This document shows positions 17,854 to 25,972 of a stretch of DNA of 51,547 nucleotides, piece by piece. Both the position numbers and the translations under genes were made by a program. This DNA comes from Phycisphaerae bacterium (GTDB lineage Bacteria; Planctomycetota; Phycisphaerae; UBA1845), in contig JAGFJJ010000042.1 in NCBI GenBank assembly GCA_024102815.1, positions 1 to 51,547 of the forward strand. Reading direction: 5' to 3'. The stretch's first letter is position 1, and every line of letters begins with the position of its first letter. A model generated the notes under the pieces. It ran no database searches and was not told the DNA's origin. It saw only the letters and a list, made by a program, of their open reading frames with translations.

Positions 17854-17859
17854 ATTATA
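17854..17859 (-). promoter_or_regulatory. Candidate -10 box (TATAAT) for the 479-residue gene
   Basis: A perfect TATAAT reads on the minus strand about 11 bases before the ATG at 17843; no convincing -35 is seen 17 bases upstream. The 74-base region between the divergent genes is the likely shared control region. Confidence 0.4.
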
Positions 17860-17917
17860 GGGTGTCGGGACAGGGCGTTCCTGCCCGCAACAATCGGCTT
17901 ATTGAAAGGAGTTAGAA

Positions 17918-18004
17918 ATGGGGCTTGTCAGCCTGGTGGAGGACATCCTGGAGGCTATCGAGGTCGGGCTTAAGGAGATCGGAGGCCAAGATTCGGATGA
18001 GTAG
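17918..18004 (+). CDS. Micropeptide 1 (28 residues, GG near C-terminus)
   Basis: ATG at 17918 with AAAGGAG seven bases upstream, stop TAG at 18002-18004. The peptide is one amphipathic acidic helix (LVEDILEAIEVGLKEIGG) followed by a polar five-residue tail. A Gly-Gly lies six residues from the end and hydrophobic residues are spaced as in double-glycine leader peptides, although the tail after GG is very short. It is the first of three consecutive small ORFs that each have a strong Shine-Dalgarno. It is too short for most gene finders. Function unknown. Confidence 0.65.
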   Translation: MGLVSLVEDILEAIEVGLKEIGGQDSDE

Positions 18005-18044
18005 TACCCGGCGGGGCCAAACGCACCCCGCGGGCGAACGTGCG

Positions 18045-18067
18045 GTCGAGCTTTGAGGCAGCTCGAC
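18045..18067 (+). other. Perfect 8-bp inverted repeat between micropeptide genes
   Basis: Arms GTCGAGCT (18045-18052) and AGCTCGAC (18060-18067) enclose a 7-base loop, just before the ribosome-binding site of the second micropeptide. The following sequence is A-rich, not T-rich, so an RNA processing or translation-control hairpin is more likely than a terminator on this strand. Confidence 0.5.
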
Positions 18068-18112
18068 AAAAAGTATTTCTTGCCTCGACTACTTAGCAAA
18101 GGAGCAGCCAAA

Positions 18113-18238
18113 ATGGTTTTTTTCGAGTTTCTTGAGAGCTTCGTGGTAGGCGGACCGAACGATTGCGAGACGACGTCGGACGACTACAGCGAGGAGAGCG
18201 GCCCGGATAGCCCGCAGGTTACCTGGGGGCAGTCGTAA
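18113..18238 (+). CDS. Micropeptide 2 (41 residues, GG then acidic Ser/Thr-rich tail)
   Basis: ATG at 18113 with AAAGGAG eight bases upstream. A longer frame from 18053 would run through the inverted repeat and is unlikely. The N-terminus MVFFEFLESFVVGG is hydrophobic and ends in Gly-Gly. The rest is acidic, rich in Ser, Thr, Asp and Glu, has one Cys, and ends in TWGQS. The layout of hydrophobic leader, GG and polar core resembles a secreted or modified peptide precursor, but no modifying enzyme is recognised nearby. It could also be a small membrane-active peptide. Confidence 0.65.
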   Translation: MVFFEFLESFVVGGPNDCETTSDDYSEESGPDSPQVTWGQS

Positions 18239-18249
18239 AGCACCACTGA

Positions 18250-18289
18250 CGGGGGCCGGTCGGGTCTGGAGTGCCCGGCCCGGTCCCCG
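18250..18289 (+). terminator. Long GC-rich hairpin (attenuator-like) before the Cys-rich gene
   Basis: An extended imperfect stem: outer arms CGGGG and CCCCG, middle CCGG/CCGG, inner CGGG/CCCG, loop of about nine bases, then CCTCTTTATT. It sits between micropeptide 2 and the 87-residue gene, so it may terminate part of the transcripts and lower expression of the third gene relative to the peptides. Confidence 0.5.
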
Positions 18290-18314
18290 CCTCTTTATTC
18301 GACAGGAGGTATTC

Positions 18315-18578
18315 GTGTTCGACGCAACGACCTATGGCGGACGTTGTCCGTTCGATCCCACTCTTTCCTGCGAGCTTGGCTCCAGCGGTAACTGTGTCCA
18401 CTCTATGCAATGTCGAGCCGCTATGATGTCGTTTGCCGACAGCAAAGAGGCGTGGCAAACCTACTACGACGCGCAGGCAGCCGATGAGGTGACGGCGATG
18501 GTCAACCGGATGTCGTTCGAGGCGAGACTCGATCTCGTTGCTCGACTATCTGCCGCTAAATTGTTGTCCGACCGTTAA
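18315..18578 (+). CDS. Small Cys-rich protein (87 residues)
   Basis: GTG start at 18315 with AGGAGG five bases upstream. The N-terminal third has four cysteines in C-x7-C-x7-C-x5-C spacing (CPFDPTLSC, then GNCVHSMQC), which fits a small zinc or iron-sulphur site. The C-terminal part is a helical, charged segment (WQTYYDAQAADEVTAMVNR followed by SFEARLDLVARLSAAKL). It is the third gene of the micropeptide run, after a strong hairpin. No family recognised. A role as immunity, antitoxin or maturation factor for the peptides is only one possibility. Confidence 0.65.
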   Translation: MFDATTYGGRCPFDPTLSCELGSSGNCVHSMQCRAAMMSFADSKEAWQTYYDAQAADEVTAMVNRMSFEARLDLVARLSAAKLLSDR

Positions 18579-18936
18579 CTCACTGGATTCCGTTAACAAG
18601 AGAATTCGAGAGCGCGGGGCGGAAAAACGGGCCGGGGCGACCGCTGGGCGTCAACGCCGACCCGAACTGGCGTTCTCGCCTGCCGGCCGGCAGCGGCTCG
18701 GCACTCGTAAACTCTTGAAAATAAACGCGTTAGGAGCGGCTTGGGCGAGTTCTCTCGGGGCGGGTGGTAGCCGTGAACCGGCTGGTCGTGGCGCTCGCGA
18801 CCGGACAAGAACCTCCCCGAAAGTAACCCTGGCAGCAACTCTCGCCGTAAAGAATCGCCGGCGGGCCGTGGTCGGTCGGCTGACTGCCGACGGATCCGGT
18901 GCCTCATCTGGGGACAGGCCGGGTCGCCTCGAAGAG
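18579..18936. other. Convergent intergenic region
   Basis: No gene seen between the 3' ends of the Cys-rich gene and the MmeI-like gene. A 14-bp perfect palindrome CTGCCGGCCGGCAG lies near 18679-18692 and could act as a terminator stem for either strand. Confidence 0.45.
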
Positions 18937-21900
18937 CTATTTCGATCGTTCCAGGTTCATCCGCAACAAGTTCCCAAGGACGAGCTGGTCTATCTCTTTT
19001 CGGCGTACGGCCAAGGCGTGACCCGCGGGAAGGGGTGAGCCGGCGCCGGTCTCGGCCCAGACTTCCGCCCAATCCTCCTGCCAATTGCCGCCGGGATCAG
19101 TTTTCGCGTAGGCGGCGATGACGGCCCGGTCGAGTTTCTCGTGGGCGAGTTTCAGCCACGTCGGCCGTTGGTTGTAGAGGTTGGTCAGCGTGCGCTTCTT
19201 GAGCTTAGGGTCCTTGGCGGCGCGGGCCATGATGGCCGAGTGGCGGATCAGCTCCCGAGCTTGCTCGGGCACGTCGCGGAAATCGTCCTGGGCATCGGCG
19301 CGCGCCGCGATGGGGTCGATCCATTCCGGCGGGTTGAGCCAGCGCTCACGGTGCTCGTCCAGTTCCTTTGCGGCTTCGGCGATTCGGGAATACGCCTCGT
19401 CGTTCTCATGCTCCTTCCCAGGAGGCCAAGGCAAGGGAAAAGTCTCGAAGCAAGTCGTCGGTGTGTATCGAAACCCCGATTCGGCCTCGCGGAGCTGCGT
19501 CCCACGTCGCCGGGCCCATAGTTCGTGAATAGAACTTTGCAGAAGACCGAAGAAGTAATCGTCGGATCGCGCGAACGCGATCAATTGCGCATCAGATAGC
19601 ACGGCAGGACTCAGCCACACGAATAACCTATGCTTGGTCACGCGCGGAGTTGCAACATAACGCAATCTGTCCGCCAGGGCTGCCCGCATTTCCGGTCTTG
19701 GACACCAAAGCTGCCAGAATGGATAAACGGATGAGTGTGCATACTTGGGTTTACCATCTTTCAGTTCATCGCGCATCGTTCGAATGGAACCAGCGGCTTT
19801 CTCGAATGGTGCGTGGAAGGCGGAGGCCTCGGTTTCGCTCCGGCCAACTCCGAAGTCGATTATCCAACGTCCACGATTACGTCGAGTAATATCGGTACCG
19901 TTAACCCAAGGGCGGATGACCTCGTCGTTTCGATGTACCGTTGGGTTGGGATCTCGTAGCATGGACAAAGCGTCGTGATAAGAAACATCGAATTCACCGC
20001 TGTTGATCGTGCCCTGGAAGCTGACACCCTCGTTCTCCGCGAGCCGCCCGGCGACTGTCAGGTCAACACCCGCCGACAGGTCCGCGTTGATGATCGTCAC
20101 CGAAACGCCATCAAGCGTTCGCACTGACTCATTTCCGGAATCGAATCCAATAATGGAGATGTGAACCATCGCCCCATCGAGTGCCCATTCCAGATCGGAC
20201 CAAGCAAGGAAGATTTCCCCACTCTGCTTGATACGATCCAAGACATGTCTGTTCGACCCGCCGCGAATCCCCTGTGTTGCGAGGAGGCCGCAACGCAGAC
20301 CATCCCATTCCTCGACAAACTCGCGCGATTTTTCGAACCAGTAGCAGCACAGGTCCGCGCCCTCTGGCAACTGATCCCGGTAGACCCTTTGAAGCAAATC
20401 CACGTATGAGTCAGTCAATTCCAGGCGAGCCTTGCGACTGCCCAGAAATGGCGGGTTTCCGATGATGAACTCGGCCTCCGGCCAAACGGCGGGTTTGGGG
20501 TTTTCCGCATCGGACCGATCGAGAATCGCGTCGCGGCATTCGATGGATTGCAGCGGTTCCAGGATCGGGTTGCGCGGGACGTTGAAGCCGTTGTCGCGCA
20601 TCCATTGCAGGTATCCGATCCAGATCACTACCTGGGCGAGCTCCGCGGCGTAGGGATTGATCTCGATGCCGTGAAGCTGTGTGGGCCGGACCTGGGGTAG
20701 CAACGAGAGTGCGATGTCCGGTCGGGCGGCGAACGTCGTAACCTCTTTCTCCAGGTCGAGGAGTTGCTGGATGGCCACGTACAGGAAGTTCCCGGACCCG
20801 CAGGCCGGGTCGAGAATACGAATCGTGGCCAGCCGTTGCACGAAGGCATGCAACGCATCGGCAATGGCCTTGTCGGCCCTCCTCTTCGCATCGGCCTTTC
20901 CCTTGCGACGGCGCTTGAGCTGCGCGTTGATTCCTTCCTTGACCGCCTCCCACTCCCGGCGGAGCGGGGCCATGATCACCGGCTCGACGACGAGCATGAT
21001 GTCGTCGCGGCTGGTGTAATGGGCGCCGATCTGTGCCCGCGTGTTCGGATCAAGGGAACGTTCGAACAAAGTACCGAAGATGGCCGGTTCGACGCTGCCC
21101 CAGTCTGATTGGGAGGCAATCAGTAGTTTGGCGATGTCGTGCGAGGTAAGACGCAGGGCGGCCGAGTCGTCGAACAGGCCGCCGTTGAAAAAGTCAATGG
21201 GTTCGGCGCCGAAATCGCCGCCGGTGCGCATGGTGGCGAATAGCTCGGTGAGTCGATCGGTCAGCTTGGCGGGGTCTTTTTGGTACCGACGAATCAGATT
21301 TCCAAACAGATCCTTTGGGAGGAGCTCCACGTCCTCGGCGAAAAGGCAGAACATGCACTTCATCAAGAAGTGGGCGACGGTGTGGGCATCGTGCCCGAAC
21401 TGCCGAAGTGACTTGGCGATCGTCGAGAACTGCGTGGCGATGTCTCGGGTTACGGACTCCGGCGTGACCGTTGGTTTGAATGACGCCGGATCGGTGAAGA
21501 TGCGGCGGAGGAGGTCGAGCGATTCCGGCTTGTCCAGGTCGGCAAGAGCGATCTCGTGGACCTGCTTGACCGTGCCCGTAAAGTTCGTGTGAATCTCGGT
21601 TCGCTCGATGTCCGAGACGATCAATAGGGGCGGATTTTCGAGCGCCTCGCGGTACTGGCAAAGTTGCCGGTAGGCATCCTTCAGGTCCCTGTACTTGCCG
21701 CGGCGCTTGTACTCCCATGCGAACTTGCCGCGCCACCAGACGTCAGCAAAGCCACGTTCCCCGGCCGAACCTCGGGAGGCTCCGCCGGCTGGCGCTACGC
21801 CTTTCTCGAAGGTGTACTCCGCCCCGGTAGCGTCGTGTTCGGCTGGCGTCGGCTGACCCAGAAGGCGGCAAAGGTCGAGGAAGTGTTCCTGGCTTGCGGC

Positions 21901-21966
21901 GCGCTCCGAAAGCTTGATTTCGGACCACTTGGCAACGAACTCGGCCGGCGTTGACGGTTGCGCCAT
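18937..21966 (-). CDS. MmeI-type (type IIL/IIG) restriction-modification enzyme
   Basis: About 1009 residues from the ATG at 21966 (MAQPSTPAEFVAKW); the open frame continues upstream but is not protein-like there. Single-chain nuclease-methyltransferase order is clear. An N-terminal PD-(D/E)xK nuclease is seen in GFADVWWRGKFAWEYKRRGK with Asp75, Glu85 and Lys87, the same D-x9-E-x-K spacing as in MmeI. A helical spacer follows, then a gamma-class N6-adenine methyltransferase with motif I LDPACGSGNFLY near 385 and motif IV IIGNPPF near 501-507. The C-terminal half is the target-recognition region (PWVNGTDITRR, then FWQLWCPRPEMR). It should cut and methylate the same site on one strand, needing no partner. 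All catalytic residues are present, so it is probably active. Confidence 0.93.
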   Translation of the reverse strand: MAQPSTPAEFVAKWSEIKLSERAASQEHFLDLCRLLGQPTPAEHDATGAEYTFEKGVAPAGGASRGSAGERGFADVWWRGKFAWEYKRRGKYRDLKDAYRQLCQYREALENPPLLIVSDIERTEIHTNFTGTVKQVHEIALADLDKPESLDLLRRIFTDPASFKPTVTPESVTRDIATQFSTIAKSLRQFGHDAHTVAHFLMKCMFCLFAEDVELLPKDLFGNLIRRYQKDPAKLTDRLTELFATMRTGGDFGAEPIDFFNGGLFDDSAALRLTSHDIAKLLIASQSDWGSVEPAIFGTLFERSLDPNTRAQIGAHYTSRDDIMLVVEPVIMAPLRREWEAVKEGINAQLKRRRKGKADAKRRADKAIADALHAFVQRLATIRILDPACGSGNFLYVAIQQLLDLEKEVTTFAARPDIALSLLPQVRPTQLHGIEINPYAAELAQVVIWIGYLQWMRDNGFNVPRNPILEPLQSIECRDAILDRSDAENPKPAVWPEAEFIIGNPPFLGSRKARLELTDSYVDLLQRVYRDQLPEGADLCCYWFEKSREFVEEWDGLRCGLLATQGIRGGSNRHVLDRIKQSGEIFLAWSDLEWALDGAMVHISIIGFDSGNESVRTLDGVSVTIINADLSAGVDLTVAGRLAENEGVSFQGTINSGEFDVSYHDALSMLRDPNPTVHRNDEVIRPWVNGTDITRRNRGRWIIDFGVGRSETEASAFHAPFEKAAGSIRTMRDELKDGKPKYAHSSVYPFWQLWCPRPEMRAALADRLRYVATPRVTKHRLFVWLSPAVLSDAQLIAFARSDDYFFGLLQSSIHELWARRRGTQLREAESGFRYTPTTCFETFPLPWPPGKEHENDEAYSRIAEAAKELDEHRERWLNPPEWIDPIAARADAQDDFRDVPEQARELIRHSAIMARAAKDPKLKKRTLTNLYNQRPTWLKLAHEKLDRAVIAAYAKTDPGGNWQEDWAEVWAETGAGSPLPAGHALAVRRKEIDQLVLGNLLRMNLERSK

Positions 21967-22138
21967 GGCGGGAAGATACGATAGCTTCCGAAGGCCGTCT
22001 ATCAGCAGTCGTAGCCTTGCCCGGGAAGGGCCCAAAGCGGGATACGTCGCGCCGGACAACGCCCTTGGCGAAGATCGATGCGACCTCGCGCCGACGATCG
22101 GCGGGAGAAAGAAGTTCGTCCGCGCGCTGCTTTGGCAT
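21743..22138 (-). pseudogene. Remnant of a small SPADRRREV-motif protein
   Basis: From the ATG at 22138 the frame reads MPKQRADELLSPADRRREVA then SIFAKGVVRRD, a good match to the small SPxxRRxExAxIxAxG family also seen near 14.9 kb. After ~35 residues the sequence turns low-complexity and runs over the start of the MmeI-like gene in another frame, so the original C-terminus seems lost, perhaps when the R-M gene was inserted. Its start would suit a genuine gene. Confidence 0.45.
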
Positions 22139-22746
22139 AACGGGCTCCACGCGGTCGGGCATGATCGCAAGAATCGAACGCGTTGCCGCATCCCGGTTAC
22201 CGGGCGCTGGATTCCGAGCACCAGAGCTGCTTGTCTACTTCGCCCGGTCAGCAGAGTGAACCCGGAGACGCAAGAGCGCTACGAGGCCAACCTGCCAACG
22301 GTCAGGCGGCAGATACAGTATTCGGCTGGTGGCGAGGCTGACTGTTCTTCCAAACCGCCGGCGTGGTTGGCCACGATGTCCCGCGCATCAGCCGCATCGA
22401 AGGACACATTCCACACCCAGCGGCAGAGTCCTTTAAGCTCGATGACGGCTCTCGACAACGTCCAGCTCGACGAACATTGGAACCGCCCTCCGGGAACACA
22501 TAACTGATTCCGGCGCCTTAGGTTATGTTGTTGCGGTCAGAAGTCGTGAACTGCGATGCAGTTCGTAGAGGTATTGTCATTTGAAGACCATCGAGAATCG
22601 GCGGAAAGCGCTGCCCGGGTGTATTCGGAATCGCGCTATTGGGGTGATCCTCCCCGCTTGACATCTGGTCAAGTGTCAGTAAACCTTCTGAACATCAGAC
22701 CAGAGTACGGCTCAACTGCCCTCGTCGAGTCGAATGCGAGACACTC
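22139..22746. other. Intergenic region; probable right edge of the mobile element
   Basis: No convincing gene. This separates the minus-strand element from the plus-strand lipoprotein operon and should contain the right attachment site, but no repeat matching 7.97-8.30 kb was found by eye. It also holds the candidate operon promoter at 22657-22673. Confidence 0.4.
22657..22673 (+). promoter_or_regulatory. Candidate promoter/operator of lipoprotein operon
   Basis: CTTGAC and GTCAAG form a perfect 6-bp inverted repeat with a 5-base spacer. The left arm contains a consensus -35 TTGACA (22658-22663). The -10 position about 17 bases on is weak. The overlap of palindrome and -35 would suit a repressor-controlled promoter ~75 bases before the first lipoprotein gene. 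Confidence 0.4.
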
Positions 22747-23424
22747 ATGCCTGACCACCTTCTCCAAAGAAACTTGGCTTTCTTTCCGTGGGGTAGTATT
22801 CGGACGCAAGCCGCGGGTTCGATCGCCATGTACGGGCTACTGGTGATTGGCGCGTGCACATTTCTTGGATGCCACGATCCGACCCCGCCGCCCGCGGTCG
22901 GCCGCGGCATGGGCACCAGCGATGTCTGGGGGCTGCGCCCGGGCGATTTGGAGTCCTGCGCCCAACGGATGGCACGAGACCTAATTACGGATCCCCTTCT
23001 GCGACGTCCTGACCCACCTGTTCGAATTGGGATCGTAAGCATCGAAAATCACACGAACGAGCCTTTCGTTGGCGGAAGCGCTGATATGGTACTCGATCGG
23101 GTGCAGACAATCATATTCCGCAGCCTTAGGGCAAACGCTCAGGAAAGCGGGAGCACAGCCAAGTTCGTCACCATGCGCGAAGGTGTTCGCCGAGCGATTG
23201 ACGAACAGCGGGCGGGAAAAAGGTCCGGCGAATTGTCCAGCCGTGGGCTCAACGACTTGCACGGTGTGGATTATTTCTTGTCTGGCGTCTATCACGCAAA
23301 CGACAAAGCCGCTGCCGGGAAGCGAATGATCGAAATGCTCATGACGTTTGACCTCACGGACGCCGAGTCCGGCGAGAGTTATTGGCGAAACGACTATCTC
23401 GTAAAGACTGTGACGCCGCAGTAG
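22747..23424 (+). CDS. LpoB-like lipoprotein (penicillin-binding protein activator family)
   Basis: 225 residues. A basic, hydrophobic signal segment ends in a lipobox at Cys42 (CTFLGC), so the mature protein is a lipidated envelope protein. The mature part carries the LpoB/COG3417 pattern: CAQRMARDLITDP, then a VRIGIVSIENHTNEPF strand, LRANAQESG, GVDYFLSGVY and a closing ESGESYWRNDYLVK. In E. coli, LpoB activates the peptidoglycan synthase PBP1b; whether this paralogue does so is unknown. It is the first gene of a plus-strand lipoprotein operon and is followed 25 bp later by a second LpoB-like gene. An internal ATG at 22828 would lack the basic n-region, so the upstream start is preferred. 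Confidence 0.78.
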   Translation: MPDHLLQRNLAFFPWGSIRTQAAGSIAMYGLLVIGACTFLGCHDPTPPPAVGRGMGTSDVWGLRPGDLESCAQRMARDLITDPLLRRPDPPVRIGIVSIENHTNEPFVGGSADMVLDRVQTIIFRSLRANAQESGSTAKFVTMREGVRRAIDEQRAGKRSGELSSRGLNDLHGVDYFLSGVYHANDKAAAGKRMIEMLMTFDLTDAESGESYWRNDYLVKTVTPQ

Positions 23425-23449
23425 CGCGTGGCAACCAGGAAGCGAAAAG

Positions 23450-24091
23450 ATGAGGATAGGGCGCGAACGTGCAGGGCAATACATTGGGGCGGTCATCTTG
23501 GTCAGCGCGATGACTGGATGCGCGTCCACGCCCAAGGATTCCGGTCGAAAGGAACTGATAACCGGCTCATTTCTGTCAGACGTAGAGATGTCACGCGTGG
23601 CCGATCTGATGGCCCGCGATCTTGTACGAAACGGCGAAATGCTGCACACCGGCGCCGCTCCTCGCATCGCGTTCGTGAAGGTCGAGAACGACACAAACCA
23701 GTACTTCTTTCAGAAGGGACGATCAGCATACCTGGAGCGAATGCGAACGCAGCTCCAACAAGCGTTGAAAGAACGCGTGAAGTTCGTGGACGAAAAGGTC
23801 GAACAGCGCCTCCGGGAAGAGCTAGCCGGATGGCATCTCGACGAGGAAGGACAAGACTCCCTGGTTAGAGGCAAGGGCGCTGACCAAGACGTTGACTACT
23901 TGCTCGGAGCGACGTTTTCATCCCTGGACAAGGTCGTCCAAGTGGCGGACAAGCGAGGCAGACTCAACAATCGCGATGTTGTTGAACTCCAGATGACTTT
24001 CTACCTCGTTGACGCGAAGAGTGCCGAGATCGCCTGGCAGAATGATGTCGTTTCCGCGGCTTCGTATTCAACCCGGGATTTCCAGAATTAG
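23450..24091 (+). CDS. Second LpoB-like lipoprotein
   Basis: 213 residues with lipobox SAMTGC (Cys24). The body mirrors the preceding protein (SRVADLMARDLVRNGEM, RIAFVKVENDTNQYF, DVDYLLGATFSS, AEIAWQNDVVS), so the two are tandem paralogues of the LpoB/COG3417 family. A fairly strong AGGAAG precedes the ATG. Two LpoB-type proteins in one operon would allow hetero-oligomers or separate targets. It is followed 11 bp later by the COG3014-like gene, a neighbour combination known from other Gram-negative genomes. Confidence 0.82.
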   Translation: MRIGRERAGQYIGAVILVSAMTGCASTPKDSGRKELITGSFLSDVEMSRVADLMARDLVRNGEMLHTGAAPRIAFVKVENDTNQYFFQKGRSAYLERMRTQLQQALKERVKFVDEKVEQRLREELAGWHLDEEGQDSLVRGKGADQDVDYLLGATFSSLDKVVQVADKRGRLNNRDVVELQMTFYLVDAKSAEIAWQNDVVSAASYSTRDFQN

Positions 24092-24102
24092 GAGGACTGC
24101 GC

Positions 24103-25698
24103 GTGAGGGCATTGTGGCACCCGGGCAGATTGCCCTTCAGGCCCAGTGGGATCTTCGCCGCTCTCGCGGCACTGAGCTGCGGATTGGGCTTCGGAGGTTG
24201 TGCATCGACGCCCAAGCAGCCGCCACCTCCCGCGTATTCGTGGGGTAATTGTGCTTATCGACTGGTTGCCGACAATCTCAAGCCCAAGGTACAAGCGGAG
24301 CTGGCCAAGCCGATGCGAAAAAGGGCGAAGGATGCGGGCGTGACGCTGCTCGACTATGCGTCCGCTTGTCTGGCCAGCGGGCGATACGAAGAGGCCCAGC
24401 GATACTTTTACGAGGCGATCCTACTGACCAATGATTTGGCGCTCGACAAGGCGGGGGGCGAGGCCAGCCTCACATTCGCGGAGTCTCTCAAGACTTGGCA
24501 AGGTGAGGCCTACGAGCGAGCAACCATCGAACTCCTGCACGGCATCGCGCTCATGCGATTGGGCGATTTTGATAACGCGCGCGTAGCCTTCGACCGCGCG
24601 ATTTCGACGGACAGGTTTAGCAAAGGGGCCGTTACCGGATACGAAGGAACCTCGACGAAGAATGGTTTGGCGTTTCAGCCCAACGAGCGATATTCACAAC
24701 AAGGTGGCAGCGTCTATCAGCGTGACTTCCTAGCCGCGTATCTTCTTCGCACGCTCTGCTATATTCAGGATGGGCGCTTGTCTCGGGCGCGAAGGAGCTA
24801 CGACGAGTTCAGGCGAGTCTATGCGGAGCTTCGAGAGGCGGCAGAGGCTGCACCGGTCACCGCGGGCACGAGGACCTGGACCGGCAGCGAGGGGCGCTAT
24901 TCCTATCCGAACGTTTTTCTTTCTCCACTTTACCCGTCCGACCCGGGAAAGGCGTTCGCACTTTCGTTCGATGATTTGCGATCCGCCAATCTCCTCGTTG
25001 TGTCCGCGAACGGCTGTCGTCCGCGAAAAGTCAAGACCGGCCCGATGGGCTACAACAAGGCACACTTTGTTCATGACGCGTATCTGCGCCCCAGCGAGCC
25101 CGTTCATAAGGTCGACATGTTTGTCGACGATCGCTACGTCGGTGCGTTGACTTCGGCGCTCAATCTGTTCGGTCAGGCAGCTGGTCGTGGACCGTCGGCG
25201 AAGGACATCGCGCAGGAGAAAAAGGGCGGGGTTGAGACCTTTGGCGAAATCCTGCAGCAGCATGGCTCGTACGGGATCCAGTACATTGGCGTGCTCATCC
25301 AGGCAGTCAACCAGGAAGAAGCCGACGTGCGGCAGTGGGGGCTTCTCCCCAATTCCATCCATCTGTGGATCGGCCATGTACCTTCGGGCACGCACAACCT
25401 CGAGTTGGTCGCGTCGGGAAGAAACATCCCCGTTCGCGAACAGGGTTGGCCGGCGTACTTTCCAGGAGCGATTCAAGGCGACGAACGGGCGTACCTGTCT
25501 GATTGGTCGGGGTGGGAATATGCCCCCGGCGGCAGCCCACTTGCGCCCAGACACACTCTTTCCGAAGACGTTGTCGTGCCCGACGTCGGATTGAACACCG
25601 TCTTTCTTGCTGAGAATTTCAATGGCGACGTTTCCTCTGTTGCGGATTCAGAGACCCGCAGCTACGAGCTCCTTCCCAGGCGGGTCCCAGAGAAATGA
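24103..25698 (+). CDS. COG3014-like TPR lipoprotein
   Basis: 531 residues from a GTG start with AGGAGG seven bases upstream. Signal peptide with lipobox FGGC (Cys33) and then a Pro-rich mature N-terminus. Residues ~75-250 contain TPR-like helices (YASACLASGRYEEAQRYFYE; GIALMRLGDFDNARVAFDRA; RTLCYIQDGRLSRARRSYDE), and the rest is a beta-rich domain near 300-480. This layout matches the COG3014 family, which occurs with LpoB and YcfL genes. Likely location: periplasmic face of the outer membrane, binding cell-wall or envelope partners. No enzymatic site seen. Confidence 0.78.
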   Translation: MRALWHPGRLPFRPSGIFAALAALSCGLGFGGCASTPKQPPPPAYSWGNCAYRLVADNLKPKVQAELAKPMRKRAKDAGVTLLDYASACLASGRYEEAQRYFYEAILLTNDLALDKAGGEASLTFAESLKTWQGEAYERATIELLHGIALMRLGDFDNARVAFDRAISTDRFSKGAVTGYEGTSTKNGLAFQPNERYSQQGGSVYQRDFLAAYLLRTLCYIQDGRLSRARRSYDEFRRVYAELREAAEAAPVTAGTRTWTGSEGRYSYPNVFLSPLYPSDPGKAFALSFDDLRSANLLVVSANGCRPRKVKTGPMGYNKAHFVHDAYLRPSEPVHKVDMFVDDRYVGALTSALNLFGQAAGRGPSAKDIAQEKKGGVETFGEILQQHGSYGIQYIGVLIQAVNQEEADVRQWGLLPNSIHLWIGHVPSGTHNLELVASGRNIPVREQGWPAYFPGAIQGDERAYLSDWSGWEYAPGGSPLAPRHTLSEDVVVPDVGLNTVFLAENFNGDVSSVADSETRSYELLPRRVPEK

Positions 25699-25710
25699 AA
25701 TGAGGGCCTT

Positions 25711-25947
25711 ATGAATCGGAGGAAAGCGGAGATTCGAGCCCGGCGACGGATCGCAGCCTTGATTTGCGCGCTTCAATTTCTGGTCGCGGTGGGCGGGTGT
25801 GCATCTTCGGCCCCCAAGAAGCAGGTGTATATTGACAATCTGAGCGAGCTTCCGCCCTATGTCGTTCGCACCCGGTCGTCTATTGACTCCGAGTCCTCTG
25901 TAGCACCGGAGCCGCAATCAGCGGCGACCAGTCAAGAAGCGCCATGA
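25711..25947 (+). CDS. Small lipoprotein
   Basis: 78 residues: strongly basic n-region (MNRRKAEIRARRR), hydrophobic core and lipobox VGGC (Cys30), then a short Ser/Pro-rich mature part with no recognisable domain. It lies 12 bp after the COG3014-like gene and before the YcfL-like genes, so co-translation is likely. Possibly an outer-membrane anchor or spacer subunit. Confidence 0.7.
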   Translation: MNRRKAEIRARRRIAALICALQFLVAVGGCASSAPKKQVYIDNLSELPPYVVRTRSSIDSESSVAPEPQSAATSQEAP

Positions 25948-25972
25948 GAAACACCGAGCCGGAGAACCGCTG

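Noticed and set aside
18593..19084. 163-residue minus-strand frame
   Set aside because: Arg/Gly/Pro-rich shadow overlapping the 3' end of the MmeI-like gene.
22222..22746. Direct repeat pair marking attL/attR of the element
   Set aside because: Compared by eye with 7967-8301; no convincing shared core was found.
24730..25554. 274-residue minus-strand frame
   Set aside because: Antisense to the COG3014-like lipoprotein gene, whose frame has signal peptide, lipobox and TPR pattern.
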